Below, piece after piece: positions 34,713-45,491 of a stretch of 64,000 nt of DNA (its first letter is position 1; each line of letters starts with the position of its first letter). The translations under genes and the position numbers were made by a program. The DNA lies in contig CAKMRJ010005523.1 in the NCBI GenBank assembly GCA_928212115.1, positions 100,241,949 to 100,305,948 on the forward strand. The letters run 5' to 3'. The notes beneath the pieces are model-generated. The model was given only the letters and a program-made list of their open reading frames with translations, searched no databases and was not told where the DNA came from. This DNA comes from Lactuca virosa. Taxonomy: Eukaryota > Streptophyta > Magnoliopsida > Asterales > Asteraceae.

Positions 34713-36943
34713 TGTAACGCCCTGTTCTAAAATATTCATTTATGGATTTCAGAAGCTAAGGCTAGGGGCCTTTTGGTCGTTTATGGGCTTTGAGTTTTAT
34801 TCGAGAAGGTTTCAGGTCGGGGTGTGTTGCTAGAAGCGTAGGGCTTCTTGCCACCTTTCCGTGGATATAAAGTTCATCGGAAACGGATCTAGAATGAAGG
34901 AGTTATGACACTTTGAAGTTATTGACAATAATGGTCCCTAAAGGAAATGGTTGGCAAGGAGGACCCATGCATGCAAAGAAGGCATGCACGTGCTTGGCTG
35001 GGTACGCCTAGCGTATAAAGGCAATGGATCGTGGGTGTGTTTAGCGTACGCCCAGAGTCCAGAAAGCCCTAAATTTAGGGTGTGCCACTATATAAGGAAC
35101 ATTATACCCTCAAGGCCAGCCTCCTTATCACCCCTAGACAGTTTTCACGAAACCCTAAACCTCCCTTGTGTGTTTTTAGAGCTTGGAGGCCTTGGAAGAA
35201 GGCTTCTAGTGTTGTAAAGCCATTTTCTCAAACAAGTGAAGAGCAAGGAGAGGGGTGGACCAAAGGAGAAGATATAGATCTGGGATATTAGCTTCATTTC
35301 GGACCCTTTCAAGGTATAAAGTTTTGAGCTTGATGATTAATCTCTTGGATCTCTCTTAGTATAAGTTTATGGACTCTTTTGGTCCCAAGAATGGATCTTT
35401 GAGACTCAAGCATGTTTCTAAGTCCAGGGTTGCCTCCCTTAGAGTCATATGAGTCCCATAAGCAGTAAAGTTCCAACCTTTAGGACTTATTTGTGTTCAT
35501 ACATGAGATCTAGCCCTTGGAATGAAAGTATGTTGTCCCCTTTTGAGTTTGGGCTTATTTGGTGGATTGCAAGTCACCAAGTTAGTGACTTTATGAATTA
35601 AGACATGGAAGAGGACTTGGATCTGAGTTTGTAGCATTTGGATCGGAGTATTAACCACTTAATGGAAAAGTGGCTTAACAGGGTTGTACGCTGGGCATAC
35701 AAGGAGGTACGCACGGCGTACAAGCCATCAACCAGTACGCTTAGCATACGTAGGAGTACACCTCGCGTACTCTGCCAGTTTGGATTTTGAGTAATTGGGC
35801 CTCGGTGTGGGTTGTGCTTTGGACTTTGGGTCTTTGGGCCTTAATGGGCCATCATGAGTCAGATAATATAGGCCAAGGAAATAGTTGGGCATAGAGTATG
35901 TCCCAATAGAGGGATTGGGCCCAATTTAGCAAATTGGGCCATTAGTGGGCCACTAGTGGGCATGGAAAGCTTACATAGCGTTGGGCCTTAGTTTTGGGCC
36001 TTAGATATGGACCAAGTTGGTATAGGGGTAGAATGTTCATTTTACCCCCGGAAGGATTATTGTATTAGACTAAGTGATGTTTGGTATTGGTAGTCGGGAA
36101 GCCGAAGGGTCAGTAGTTCGGTAATTGCCAATCAGCAGCCAGAGGAGTATCGGCAAGGTTCAGCAGTGCGAGCTGAGTCTCCTCACTGTTTGTATGGGTC
36201 TACGGCCATAACGCCGGCCCATTTAGTTTATGTATGGTAGGAAGACCCGGGGGATAGCCCTAGGCATTATGCATGAAAAACCAGGAGGAGGCTCCTGGCA
36301 CACAATATGTTATTATGTATGGTAGGAAGAACCGAGGGTTAGCCCTAGGCAACATGTATGAAAGACCAGGAGGTGGCTCCTGGCACAATGTATGCTCTGA
36401 AAGACCAGGAGGTGGCTCCTGGCACACTGTATGTTGAGTAGCCTAGTAGAGTAGTATGTATAGTTGTCTTTGTGATGCTTGCATGGAAGACCATGGGTGG
36501 CCGTTGGCACTTGTCTGTAAGACCCAGGGAGTGGCCCCATGCTTGACAAGAAAGACCACGTGCGGCCCGTGGCATAACAGCAAGACTATGTTTGGCACAT
36601 AGCACCTTTCTTGATTATGGATATGTTTGTTATGCATGGCTCATGGTTACGTATGGCATGTATGGGTCAGTTGATATGTATGGTATGTGGTATCTGGGGA
36701 ACTCACTAAGCCTCGTGCTTACGGCTTTCAGCTATTTGTTTCAGGTACTAATGTTTTTCCAAGGAAGGAGCTCGGGGAGATCGCAGCGCATCACACCATG
36801 TTTTCCGCACTAGATGATCTTTGGGATTTAAAACTCTGATAATTGTGTTAGTAAGAATGTTATTAAATGATTGAGAAAAATTTATTAAGCGGTCTTTAAT
36901 TAATCAAAACTAAATTTTTGGTCTTAAATTTTGGGATGTTACA
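34713..36943 (+). repeat. Element E 3' LTR
   Basis: A 2,231 bp copy of the 5' LTR with the same ends. It contains the TATA box at 35088-35097, hairpins at about 36232-36605 and the conserved core at 36695-36751. Confidence 0.95.
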
Positions 36944-36948
36944 ACTAG
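36944..36948. repeat. Target-site duplication of element E, right
   Basis: ACTAG matching 27867-27871. Confidence 0.93.
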
Positions 36949-37740
36949 TCAAATTATTAATAATGTTTCACGTCATTTCTGACGAATAGCAACAATTAAT
37001 CAAATCTAAACTAACATCACTACTAAGAATAAGATGATAATTCCCAATCTTGGTAACAGGAGAAGATCGCCAATTTCCCATAATTAGACTCAACCTCCCA
37101 TGCTCCACCTCTTCACTTTCTTTTAGCCCCTGCAAATCAGAAGAAGTGTGAAAACCACATCCTGTATCAAGGAGCCAAGATGGAGTAGGTTGTAAGTTAT
37201 TAGTTTGAATAGTGTATATACCTGCTTACAATGGATTCACCTTGCCATCCTTCATGTCTAGTAGATACTTGGGGCAGCTCCTCATCCAATGGCCCTTGAC
37301 ATTTCAATAGAAACAAGTGGGCTTTTAGGTTCACTAACAACTGGAATGTCTGAACTAGGCTTAGCTTTTAGGCCATTGCCAGATGATCCAACATGGGCCT
37401 TTCCCTTCCAGTTAGCTTTCGGAGCAGCCTTCCTCCTCTTCCTATTGCTTTGCCCAATGGCGAGAACGGGAGCATTAATGGATGGGGTTGGATTCTTTCC
37501 GTTCATTCCCAACTTAGCAGTCTGTAGCAAGTTATGGTGTGGGGACAATGTGGTTTCTATGTTGTTCAAATGATATGCCAATATGAACTGATCATAACAA
37601 CTTGGCAAGGAGTTCAAGACCATGTCAATGGCCAACTCCTCATCAAAATGCACATTGAGCCTAACTGTACAATCAGAATCCCTACATGCCAACTTAAAAA
37701 CCTCTTTAAATAGCAAATAGGTACATGGCAAATCATCAAG
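36949..37740 (-). pseudogene. Element D protease and gag
   Basis: Continuation of element D beyond E. On the minus strand gag lies at 37731-37282: FDEELAIDMVLNSLPSCYDQFILAY, then TLSPHHNLLQTAK, and a basic linker RKRRKAAPKANWKGKA. Next comes a zinc-knuckle relic CFYWNVKGHWMRSC, whose second cysteine is Trp. Near 37190 is PSWLLDTGCGFHTSSDLQGLK, the copia protease DTG motif. The N-terminal half of gag, the leader and the 5' LTR are missing because the sequence switches to element F near 37740. Confidence 0.86.
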
Positions 37741-38280
37741 CTTTTGTTGGGACCAAAATGGAATCTCCTCAAATCAATGAGGAGCATGAGTATGAAGAAT
37801 GCATGGAACTCCTGACCAAGTTCAATCCAAACTTCAAAAAGTTTGTGTACAAGCCAACTGGGAACTTCAGAGCACAAAGTTATCAGCAACCCCAACACTA
37901 TCATCGGAACTCTGGAAACGTCCAAGGAGGAAGCAACAATAAACAAAGCTTTAAATCTTAGAATTCAAATTCTAAAAGTTACAACTCTCAGAGAACGAAC
38001 ACAAGGATTTAAGATAATAAGTCGAAGTCCTATGATGATAATGAAGTAATTAGTTGCCACAACTATCAAGGTGAAAATCATTTTTCCAAGGATTGCAAAA
38101 TGAAAACCAACAAGGTCAAAGATGAAACATACTACCTTCGAAAGGCGGAGCAGATCAAGAAGCAGTCAAAAGACAAAGCATTCATGGTCATGAAAACTCC
38201 AAGTGTGGAAATCTGGGAAACAGATGATGAAGTGGATCAAGCAGAAGAAACAGAAGCCTACAAAAACTACTTCTGATTAA
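37741..38280 (+). pseudogene. Element F gag C-terminal part
   Basis: In shifting plus-strand frames: EEHEYEECMELLTKFNPNFKK, a Gln/Asn-rich stretch, and CHNYQGENHFSKDCK, a zinc knuckle in which the second cysteine is Tyr. Then come KAEQIKKQSKDKAFMVMK and an acidic end. Two stops lie between 37961 and 38020. It begins abruptly at the junction with element D. Confidence 0.75.
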
Positions 38281-38293
38281 GAAGGTACACTTC

Positions 38294-38809
38294 ATGCTTC
38301 GTGAAATAATCAAAGAAGGTACACTTCATCCTTTTCTAGATGACATTACCCACATTTCTGAAATAATCAAAGAATATGTCACCAATTTTGAATATCGTGT
38401 CAGTTACTACAAAGATGAACTGACAGCCACTCAGTTCAGATTTGAAGAATTGAGATGTAATATGGCTAAGTTAGAGAATGACCTTGCAATCAAAACTGAG
38501 GAACATCTTACGTCAGTTGAACAATATGAAATTGTATTGAATCAACATGACATTATTGCAAAAGACAATCGTGAGATGTATGCCCAAATCAACACAAAAA
38601 TAAATAGTTATAAGGCATCCAAAACCCTTCTTGAACAGAACTCACATGCCATTCTCAAGGGACCAAAACCATCATGGATCAAATATGGTCTTGGTTATGA
38701 TGAAATGAACAAGCAAATCATGGGTCTCAATACTCAACCAGAGTTGTTAGCATGTGATCTAAGTCTCATCACTGGAGACAATGAGGATCAAGAAGAGGTG
38801 GTAACTTGA
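38294..38809 (+). pseudogene. Element F gag-pol spacer, coiled-coil region
   Basis: A 171-codon open stretch rich in charged and hydrophobic residues, with heptad-like spacing around ELRCNMAKLENDLAIKTEEH and VEQYEIVLNQHDIIAKDN. Such a segment follows the gag zinc knuckle in SIRE-like polyproteins (GPKPSWIKYGLGYDEMN is part of that region). No enzymatic motif. It ends in a stop at 38807. Confidence 0.65.
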
Positions 38810-40045
38810 AGTCCTGATGTAATTACCACTTCATTCTCAAGCATCCTATTGGAAGTCATATCATCCCATCATCTTCCAGACTTGGACACTAAGTCTGAGT
38901 CTCCAATAGAAGTTTCTCTTGAATGCCCCACCATGGAAAGTTTCAATTCAGAAGATGCCACTTCTGAAAAATCAAATGTCCCTGACTGAAAATCTAGTGA
39001 TAAACAACCCAAATCATATGAGCCAGTAGGATATTCCAAGACAGAAGCCATTGAATTCCTCAGTCAAGAAACATTTCCATTTCTTAATGCTTCATTCTCT
39101 GGAACAAAGGACTTCGGATGTAAATATTCTAAGAAACAACAGACTGGAAAGTCTCAAATTCAATTCAGCAAGGATGAAACCTTAAAGACTATGAGTAATG
39201 AGAAAATTGTTTTTGAGATACTCAAGAGACCTTTTGTTCCAATAAAAATCACTTCACCCAATCCTAAACAACAAGAGACAGTTGTAAATACAACTAATCT
39301 CTCTAAATATATGGGGAAAGGGAAAATTGATGTCTCTAAATAACAAGATCCAACTATAGTCCATCCTTCAAAACCTAAAGTGGTTAAGACTATAAATAAT
39401 GATAATGATAGAAAGACCAAGAGAGTACAAAAGGATAAGCCAAGCAAAGGGAAGACTAGACATACTAGTCCTCCCAAAACTTCAAGGACTCAAAAAACCT
39501 CTCCTTCAAATCATGGTTTCTTATATTATGGATTTCCAAACCAAACTAGAATCCACCATCAGAATAGTTTCAGACCTAACAATCTTCCATATTTGTCTGA
39601 AATGATGAGACCAAGACCTATTCAAACCAACTCATTCATGTATCATAATAGTAATTACCCTATGAATTCTATTCTTAGTCCATATTGTAGTTTTACTCCA
39701 TCCATAGGAGGGAAACACATGTTTGGGGGAAACTCTAGGTTTCCAATGATCAATTAGTTCAGGGGAAATACCCAGTTTCGCATGTTTGATCAGTTTGGAA
39801 TGGCTGTGAACTATGGATTTCCTTCTCTAGGAATTCGTACTTAGTTCACCAACTCTCCATTTTTCCTACAGACCAAACCTCAAAAGAAGACCTCTAAGAA
39901 ATCCAAAAGCAAGGACTTTGAAAAACAAGTAAAACCCAAAGAGGTTAATGATAAACAAGAAAAGATTGTCCTAACTCCAACAAGTTTGAAGAAAGCTAAC
40001 ACTGAAGGACCCAAAAAAACATGGGTACCTAAACCTTCTCTCTAA
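38810..40045 (+). pseudogene. Element F basic spacer before protease
   Basis: Continuation of the polyprotein spacer with stops and frame changes. A 125-codon open part (39380-39757) is lysine-rich (KRVQKDKPSKGKTRH) and then Asn/Pro/Ser-rich. It ends with KKTWVPKPSL just before the protease. No known domain. Confidence 0.6.
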
Positions 40046-41043
40046 ATGCAGGCTTTTTGTGCCAAGGTACCACACAACGATACATGGTACATTAACAGTG
40101 GATGCTCCAGGTACATGATCGGGCACAAAGGTTACCTCATAGATTTCAACATCACAACGCCAAGTCAGTATGTTAATTTCGGAAACAACATGAAGGGAAA
40201 AGTTATTGGACATGGAAACATATCAAACAGTAACTTTACCGTTAAACGTGTAGCATATGTAGATGGTCTTTAGCATAACCTTATCGGTGTTGCATAATTG
40301 TGTGATAATGATCATGAGGTTTTGTTCACCAAAACCAAGAGTTTGATTATGGATACCAACAAGCGCATCCTTGTTAATTCCCCACAAAATGGGAACATGT
40401 ATCCTCTTGATATTGAACTAATTGAGGGAACCCCATATATTTGTCTTCTTTCCAAAGCTGCTTTTGACATCAGTTGGTTGTGGCATAGAAGACTCTCTCA
40501 CCTCAACTCTTGTTATATCAACAAACTCATTGGAAAGGATCTGGTGCGAGGACTACCATTGTTAAAACTTGACAACGATATACTTTGTGTTGCCTGTGAA
40601 CAAGGAAAAATTTCCAAATCATCTCACAAAAGTATAACAGAACACAGTGTATCTGAACCTCTCCAGCTTATACATATCGATCTATGTGGTCCCACTACAG
40701 TTCCTAGCTTAAGAGGTAAGAAATACATTCTTGTGATTATGGATGACCGTACCAAATTCACTTGGGTATACTTTCTGCGAAACAAATCTGAAACCACCGA
40801 TGAGCTAATTAACTTTATTCGTTACATAGAAGTTAGGGTATGCAAGCCACTTAGAAGGCTAAGAAGTGAAAATGGTGGTGAATTCAAGAACAACACCTTA
40901 GATAGATTTCTTGTATCCAAAGGCATTGAGCACAACTTTTCTGCACGCTACACTCCACAATAGAATGGTATAGTTGAAAGGAAGAACCAGCCACTATGTG
41001 AAGCTGCTCAATCCATGTTGATCTTCACAAACCTACAGCAATA
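40046..41043 (+). pseudogene. Element F protease and integrase, first part
   Basis: NDTWYINSGCSRYMIG is the protease site with DSG changed to NSG, so it is inactive. After stops near 40271 and 40297 come WLWHRRLSHLNSCYINKL (gag-pre-integrase, H..H), CVACEQGKISKSSHK (zinc pair), LIHIDLCGPTTVPSLRGKKY (first catalytic Asp), VIMDDRTKFTWVYFL, and RSENGGEFKN (second Asp position is Glu in RSENG). An in-frame TAG lies at 40961-40963, after YTPQ. It is then cut by the G solo LTR. Confidence 0.88.
41039..41043. repeat. Target-site duplication of element G, left
   Basis: CAATA before TGTGACACC; the same five bases follow at 44491-44495. Confidence 0.88.
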
Positions 41044-41149
41044 TGTGACACCAGTTAAGTTTTTGTCAAAAATAAATTGATCAATAATTGTAATTGGGAT
41101 GAACCAGGTGGTAGAGTTTGTAACAAGGTTTCCAAAAACATAAAGAACG

Positions 41150-41690
41150 CTGAAATCCGAGTTATAACGAAGAAGTTATGACCAATCGAAAATCTGCGGT
41201 AAAACCGGCAAAACATTGTTCAGTGTAAAAAGTGAATTTTCGATAAAAGGCTTCTTAGCCTTAACAATCTAAATAAAAGTTGTAGATTATGTTAAACCGA
41301 GAACGTTCATAAAAAGAACGTAAAAATCTGACTTCGTATGAGGAAGTTATGATTTTTCGAAGTTTCGGTTTAGCAGTAGACAGCTAAAAATTCGAAATAT
41401 AAGTTAATCGATATTTAGCCGACGCAACTTAAACGAGAATCGAAGGTCTCGTAAAAAGTAGCACAACGGTAAAAAGACAGACGAAAACGGACGTCGGATG
41501 AAGAAGTTATGAATTTTTAACGGATTCCCGTCCCGGTCTGTTTAAAATAATAATATTAAAAATAAAGTCGAAATTAGCCGACGAAGTCTAAACGAAAGTC
41601 GTAGAGTAGGATTTTACCTACGCGTGCATATAAAGAACGCCAAAAACGGAGTTCGTATGCGAAAGTTATGATTTTCGCAAGTTTGGCACA
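41150..41690 (+). repeat. Diverged tandem modules around GAAGTTATGA
   Basis: Four modules, about 145-170 bp apart, share an AAAAYSKRNNTYSKWWGA-like lead and AGTTATGA. Examples are CGAGTTATAACGAAGAAGTT near 41158, CGTATGAGGAAGTTATGATT near 41335, CGGATGAAGAAGTTATGAAT near 41495 and CGTATGCGAAAGTTATGATT near 41655. Element H has the same four at 63040-63560. Confidence 0.75.
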
Positions 41691-42006
41691 AAAATAAAGA
41701 AAAAATGGGAAAAACCGGGCAATTTCGCATGCCACGTCACCCTCGCACGTGGCAGCTGCTGAGTGGACCGAACCCATCCATGGCACCTCCTGATTGGACC
41801 GCAGCCGAGGTCCACTTAGAAGCAAACAGCTTCGCATGAGATGCCCCGGAGACACCCCTCGGACACCCTCCTTCGCACGTGGCCCCTTCCCATTGGACCG
41901 AGGTTTGGTCCAATCCGAGCCTAGCACCTTGCGAGCCTTCGGTCCGAAGTAAGCCACCTGTCCGACACGTGTCAGCTTCGCATAGGTCCGGGTCCGAACC
42001 TTCGGA

Positions 42007-42016
42007 CTATATATAT
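42007..42016 (+). promoter_or_regulatory. TATA box, element G LTR
   Basis: CTATATATAT in CGGACTATATATATGCATGC, after a GC-rich stretch and before a pyrimidine-rich one. Element H has CTATATAAGC in the matching context. Confidence 0.6.
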
Positions 42017-42633
42017 GCATGCGAGGGCTTCCAAATTTTTACACTTTTTCACCCCAATTTTCATCCTCTTTCACATTTTCCACTCCCATAAGCTCATATA
42101 CAACCCCTAAAGCCCCGGTATCAAGTCTCGAACCCTAAGCAAGGCTCGAAGCCCCGATATTCCCGAGAAGTAACCTCTCTCCTGTCGATACTCTGCCCAA
42201 TTTGAGCCGGTTTCTCATTAAATAAACTCTTTACGGGAAACGAAACGCTGCCCGAATAACCGCTTATCAAGGTGAGTTCATACCCCTATAATTTACCTTT
42301 TCAATGTTATTTAAATGCTTTTTAGGGGGGGAATACAAGTTTAACACAATAATAAATTGTGTTAATAACTGTGTGTGATAATAATCACACAGAAAGTTTC
42401 CGTATGCTTTTAAGAATTACCAAATACTTCCAAAATAACGTAAAGCCATGTTAAATTCTTTGAAAAATGTTTTATAAACTATTTCAAATTATAAATACCA
42501 AAATCATGATTATATATGTATAAGTATATAAATAAGACTTGAAGGGCTTAGGACTAATGAATTATCTTATATCCTTTTCCTTATTTGGATGTGGAATTAA
42601 GGTTGTGTTATTTGTCCGAAGGTCGTTTCCTTC

Positions 42634-42638
<5 letters not shown>

Positions 42639-42723
<85 letters not shown>
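42639..42723. repeat. (TA)n microsatellite in element G
   Basis: About 85 bases of TA repeat in the solo LTR. Confidence 0.97.
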
Positions 42724-42727
<4 letters not shown>

Positions 42728-42992
42728 GAGTGTTAAAGGTTACTCTTTTTAGTATCATTACCTTTGTATCAGGCTGAGCAAAGGTGATATTCCATGAGAA
42801 TTCATGCTAATCAGATAGAACATATAAATTATAATAGGTATAATTTATGATTCAAAACTAAATATACAAGTATTATTCACGACTGTATACTTTCCAAGGA
42901 AATTACCAAAATACATTCAACTATACCAAGATATCTATAATACCTTTAATATACGAACAACATATTAAAGAAGTAAAGATACATCATACCTA

Positions 42993-43169
42993 GTTTGCAT
43001 TAACAAAGGTACTATACAGAGTACCAGGGTTAGCAAACACGTGGTAATGCCGGGTTTGCATTAGCAAAGGTACTATACAGAGTGCCCGAGTTAGCAAACA
43101 CGAGGTAATAATACATTCTGCCAGGTTTGCATAAGCAAAGGTACTATACAGAGTACCCGAGTTAGCAAA
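42993..43169 (+). repeat. Three nested-hairpin repeats in element G LTR
   Basis: Three units of about 46 nt at 42993, 43052 and 43124. Each has outer arms GTTTGC and GCAAAC and an inner hairpin GGTACT-ATACAG-AGTACC. In the second unit the inner arm reads AGTGCC, which still pairs through a G-U wobble. Linkers between units differ in length. Confidence 0.88.
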
Positions 43170-44490
43170 CGCGAGGTAATAATTCATAATTCAAGTATAC
43201 TAGAATACACTATTTTACAAGAAACCAGGGTTTTGATTCAAAACAAATCAAGGGTTTACACTTATCAAATACATGTTTGGAAAACTAAGAATATACTGTC
43301 AATCATTATTTCAGAATGATTGGGTTTTCAAAACTAATATACATGTAACGTTTAATATGCTTTTTATGAGACTCTATATTCAGGTTGTTTAATTCATTTT
43401 AGACAACATAGGAAAGTCCTGACATTATAACCAGAATCTCCAGCCGGGGATCGACACAAGTGTGTGTAGATCTATATCGGGATTGACAACCCCGCACTCA
43501 GGCTGCTAGCTACAGTTAGATGAGTGACAATTGTTATCACCAGTTTAAACGCCCACAAAGCGTTTGTTTCAGGCCATCCGTCATAGTATGGTTATAACAA
43601 AAACTACTCATTAAAAAGGTATTAACAATATGTTAGTGTATAAACAAATAAATGAAAGTACACCTTCAAAGTACCAGTTTATAGAATACAAAAATACAAT
43701 GGTTTAATACAGTTTTCATTAACACCTGGTGGAGCCAGGCACACTCTCAATTACAAGTCTTCAGAAAGGAATACAAATACAAAACAGTAATACAAAGAGA
43801 ACGGTTTATGGGATTAAACCACTTATCAAATGGAACTTAGTCATTCAATCTCTGTGAACTAGTATAACATAAAAGAACTTTAGTGGTTAATTCTATAATT
43901 CTTTAGTTATTACAACAGAGTTGTACATAAGTAATGTCCGATTGACAGTGAAATGTGTGACTTCCGCCTTACTTCCTGTTCCTTGTTTAGTTGTGGGCTT
44001 AGGGCAGATACACCCATTTAACTGTCAATTCAATATTATGTTATGTATAATCAGTATAAACTAAGTAATTACAGAGGGAAACTATTGAGGTTATCAGTTA
44101 ATCACCTCAGGAAATATAGGATTTCCTGGAGAAACCAGTGAACTTATTCAAAGAACTTAGGGTATACTTAACAGAACTAAAATACTTATGAACTCACCAG
44201 CTTAAATGTTGATCTACTCTTTCCAAATAACTTGTATTCTCAGGATTCCAGTAGACATGTACACTCCCGAAGCTTTTGAGAAGACTACCTAGTACCGTAC
44301 TGCGACTCTTGTCTTCTCCTGTACCTACTTCAGTGTTTGAATATGTAATTTTTAAACGCTTATGTGAAACTTATACTTATTAATGCAATGGTTGTTTGTA
44401 CTTTGATTACTATGTTACATGTGTTGTGATACTTACCTAAAGTCCTCCGCCCCCGAACGTTTCCGCCGTTCTGGTTTGGGGGTACGACAC

Positions 44491-44495
44491 AATAC
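44491..44495. repeat. Target-site duplication of element G, right
   Basis: CAATA, matching 41039-41043. Confidence 0.88.
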
Positions 44496-44789
44496 TTCTA
44501 GTCTGAAGCCACTGCAGCCGACTGTTTCACTCAAAGCAGATCCCTGATCAACAACAGACTTGAAGTCACTCCTTATGAAGCAATGAACAAGAGGAAGCCC
44601 AATGTCAAATTCATTCATATCTTTGGTTGTCGTTGCTACATCAAGAACAATAGGGATAAATTAGGCAAATTCACACCCAATGTTGATGAATGTATCTTTC
44701 TTGGATATTGCCTTCATGTTGCAGCCTATAGAGTTCTGAACAAGCGAACCAGGGTGATGGAGGAAAGCAGTGATGTCACATTTGACTAG
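44496..44789 (+). pseudogene. Element F integrase, C-terminal part
   Basis: Resumes with CFTQSRSLINNRLEVTPYEAMN, then KRKPNVKFIHIFGCRCYIKN, KLGKFTPNVDECIFLGYC and YRVLNKRTRVMEESSDVTFD-stop. This is the standard copia integrase end (FG-C-Y...FLGY). It joins the pre-G segment with no loss apart from the target duplicate. Confidence 0.88.
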
Positions 44790-45480
44790 AGTTATGTGAG
44801 GATTCTGGATCCAAACCACTTTGGTCCTAAAATGGTAGTACCTTTTGATAAAATGTACCAGCCATCACCTGCTAATGCTTCTACTCCAGCCTAAGTTATT
44901 GAAGTAGATTCTGAATTCCCCTTTCCAGCTCAACTCTCAGCCCTAGAATCAAAAAAGCTCACAAAAATAGGTACTCCGGATGTCTCTCAACCTCATCAAC
45001 CATCAAAAGACTCCAATTCCACCAAAGTTCAAGTTGAGGGGGAACCATCTTCGAATGATTATATTCCTAAAAGTCCTTTAGAATCTTCTGAACCATCTAC
45101 CCCAACCTCCCATCATCACTGCATCTTTTGAGGGGGGACCATCTCTGGATGGTTCCATTCTTAAAGGTACTTTACAATCCTACCAACCTTCCAGTCCATG
45201 GTTTCAGGGGGAACGCCACTCGACTGGTTCCAGTCCTTCAAGTTCCTTCATATCTACTCCATCGTTGAATTCAAGCATGAAATAGTTGAGGGGGAACCAC
45301 CTGTTTCAGGTTATTCCAGACTCTATCAAGATGAACTTTTTGAAGGAACATTCACTTATGACTACCCACCTCGTCCAACAGAACAATATGAGGTTTTTTT
45401 CACTCCTTAAATCCTTATGTAATCTCATCTCACAAAATGGACAAAGGATCATACAACCGAACAAATCATAAGTGATATAG
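44790..45480 (+). pseudogene. Element F IN-RT linker with repeats
   Basis: Low-complexity Ser/Pro-rich polyprotein linker with stops. Four diverged units of about 80-90 bp begin GTTGAGGGGGAACC or similar at about 45033, 45126, 45208 and 45285, each followed by a GGTTCC- or TTATTCC-like string. They would encode repeated EGEPSS or GGTPL motifs. Confidence 0.7.
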
Positions 45481-45491
45481 ATTTTGGAGTA

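Larger units (their letters stand above)
27872..36943 (+). mobile_element. Element E: gag-only Tekay-derived LTR retrotransposon
   Basis: Complete-ended plus-strand element of 9,072 bp with duplication ACTAG, inserted in element D. It has LTRs 27872-30122 and 34713-36943, an initiator-Met PBS (30126-30137), a leader with a candidate intron, a gag frame (31120-32231) and a polypurine tract. It codes for no recognisable protease, RT, RNase H or integrase. Immediately before the polypurine tract the codons ADFEDEV-stop survive, matching the end of pol in element B, which shows descent from a full Tekay element. This is the architecture called TR-GAG or LARD in plants; movement would need enzymes supplied by another element. 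Confidence 0.88.
41044..44490 (+). mobile_element. Element G: 3.4 kb solo LTR
   Basis: Starts TGTGACACC, ends GGTACGACA, and is flanked by CAATA on both sides. The interrupted integrase of F resumes on the far side. No PBS, polypurine tract, gag or pol lies inside, so it is best read as a solo LTR formed by recombination between the LTRs of a former insertion. It contains four diverged modules with GAAGTTATGA (41150-41680), a TATA box, a TA microsatellite and a hairpin array. The start of element H belongs to the same family. Confidence 0.8.
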
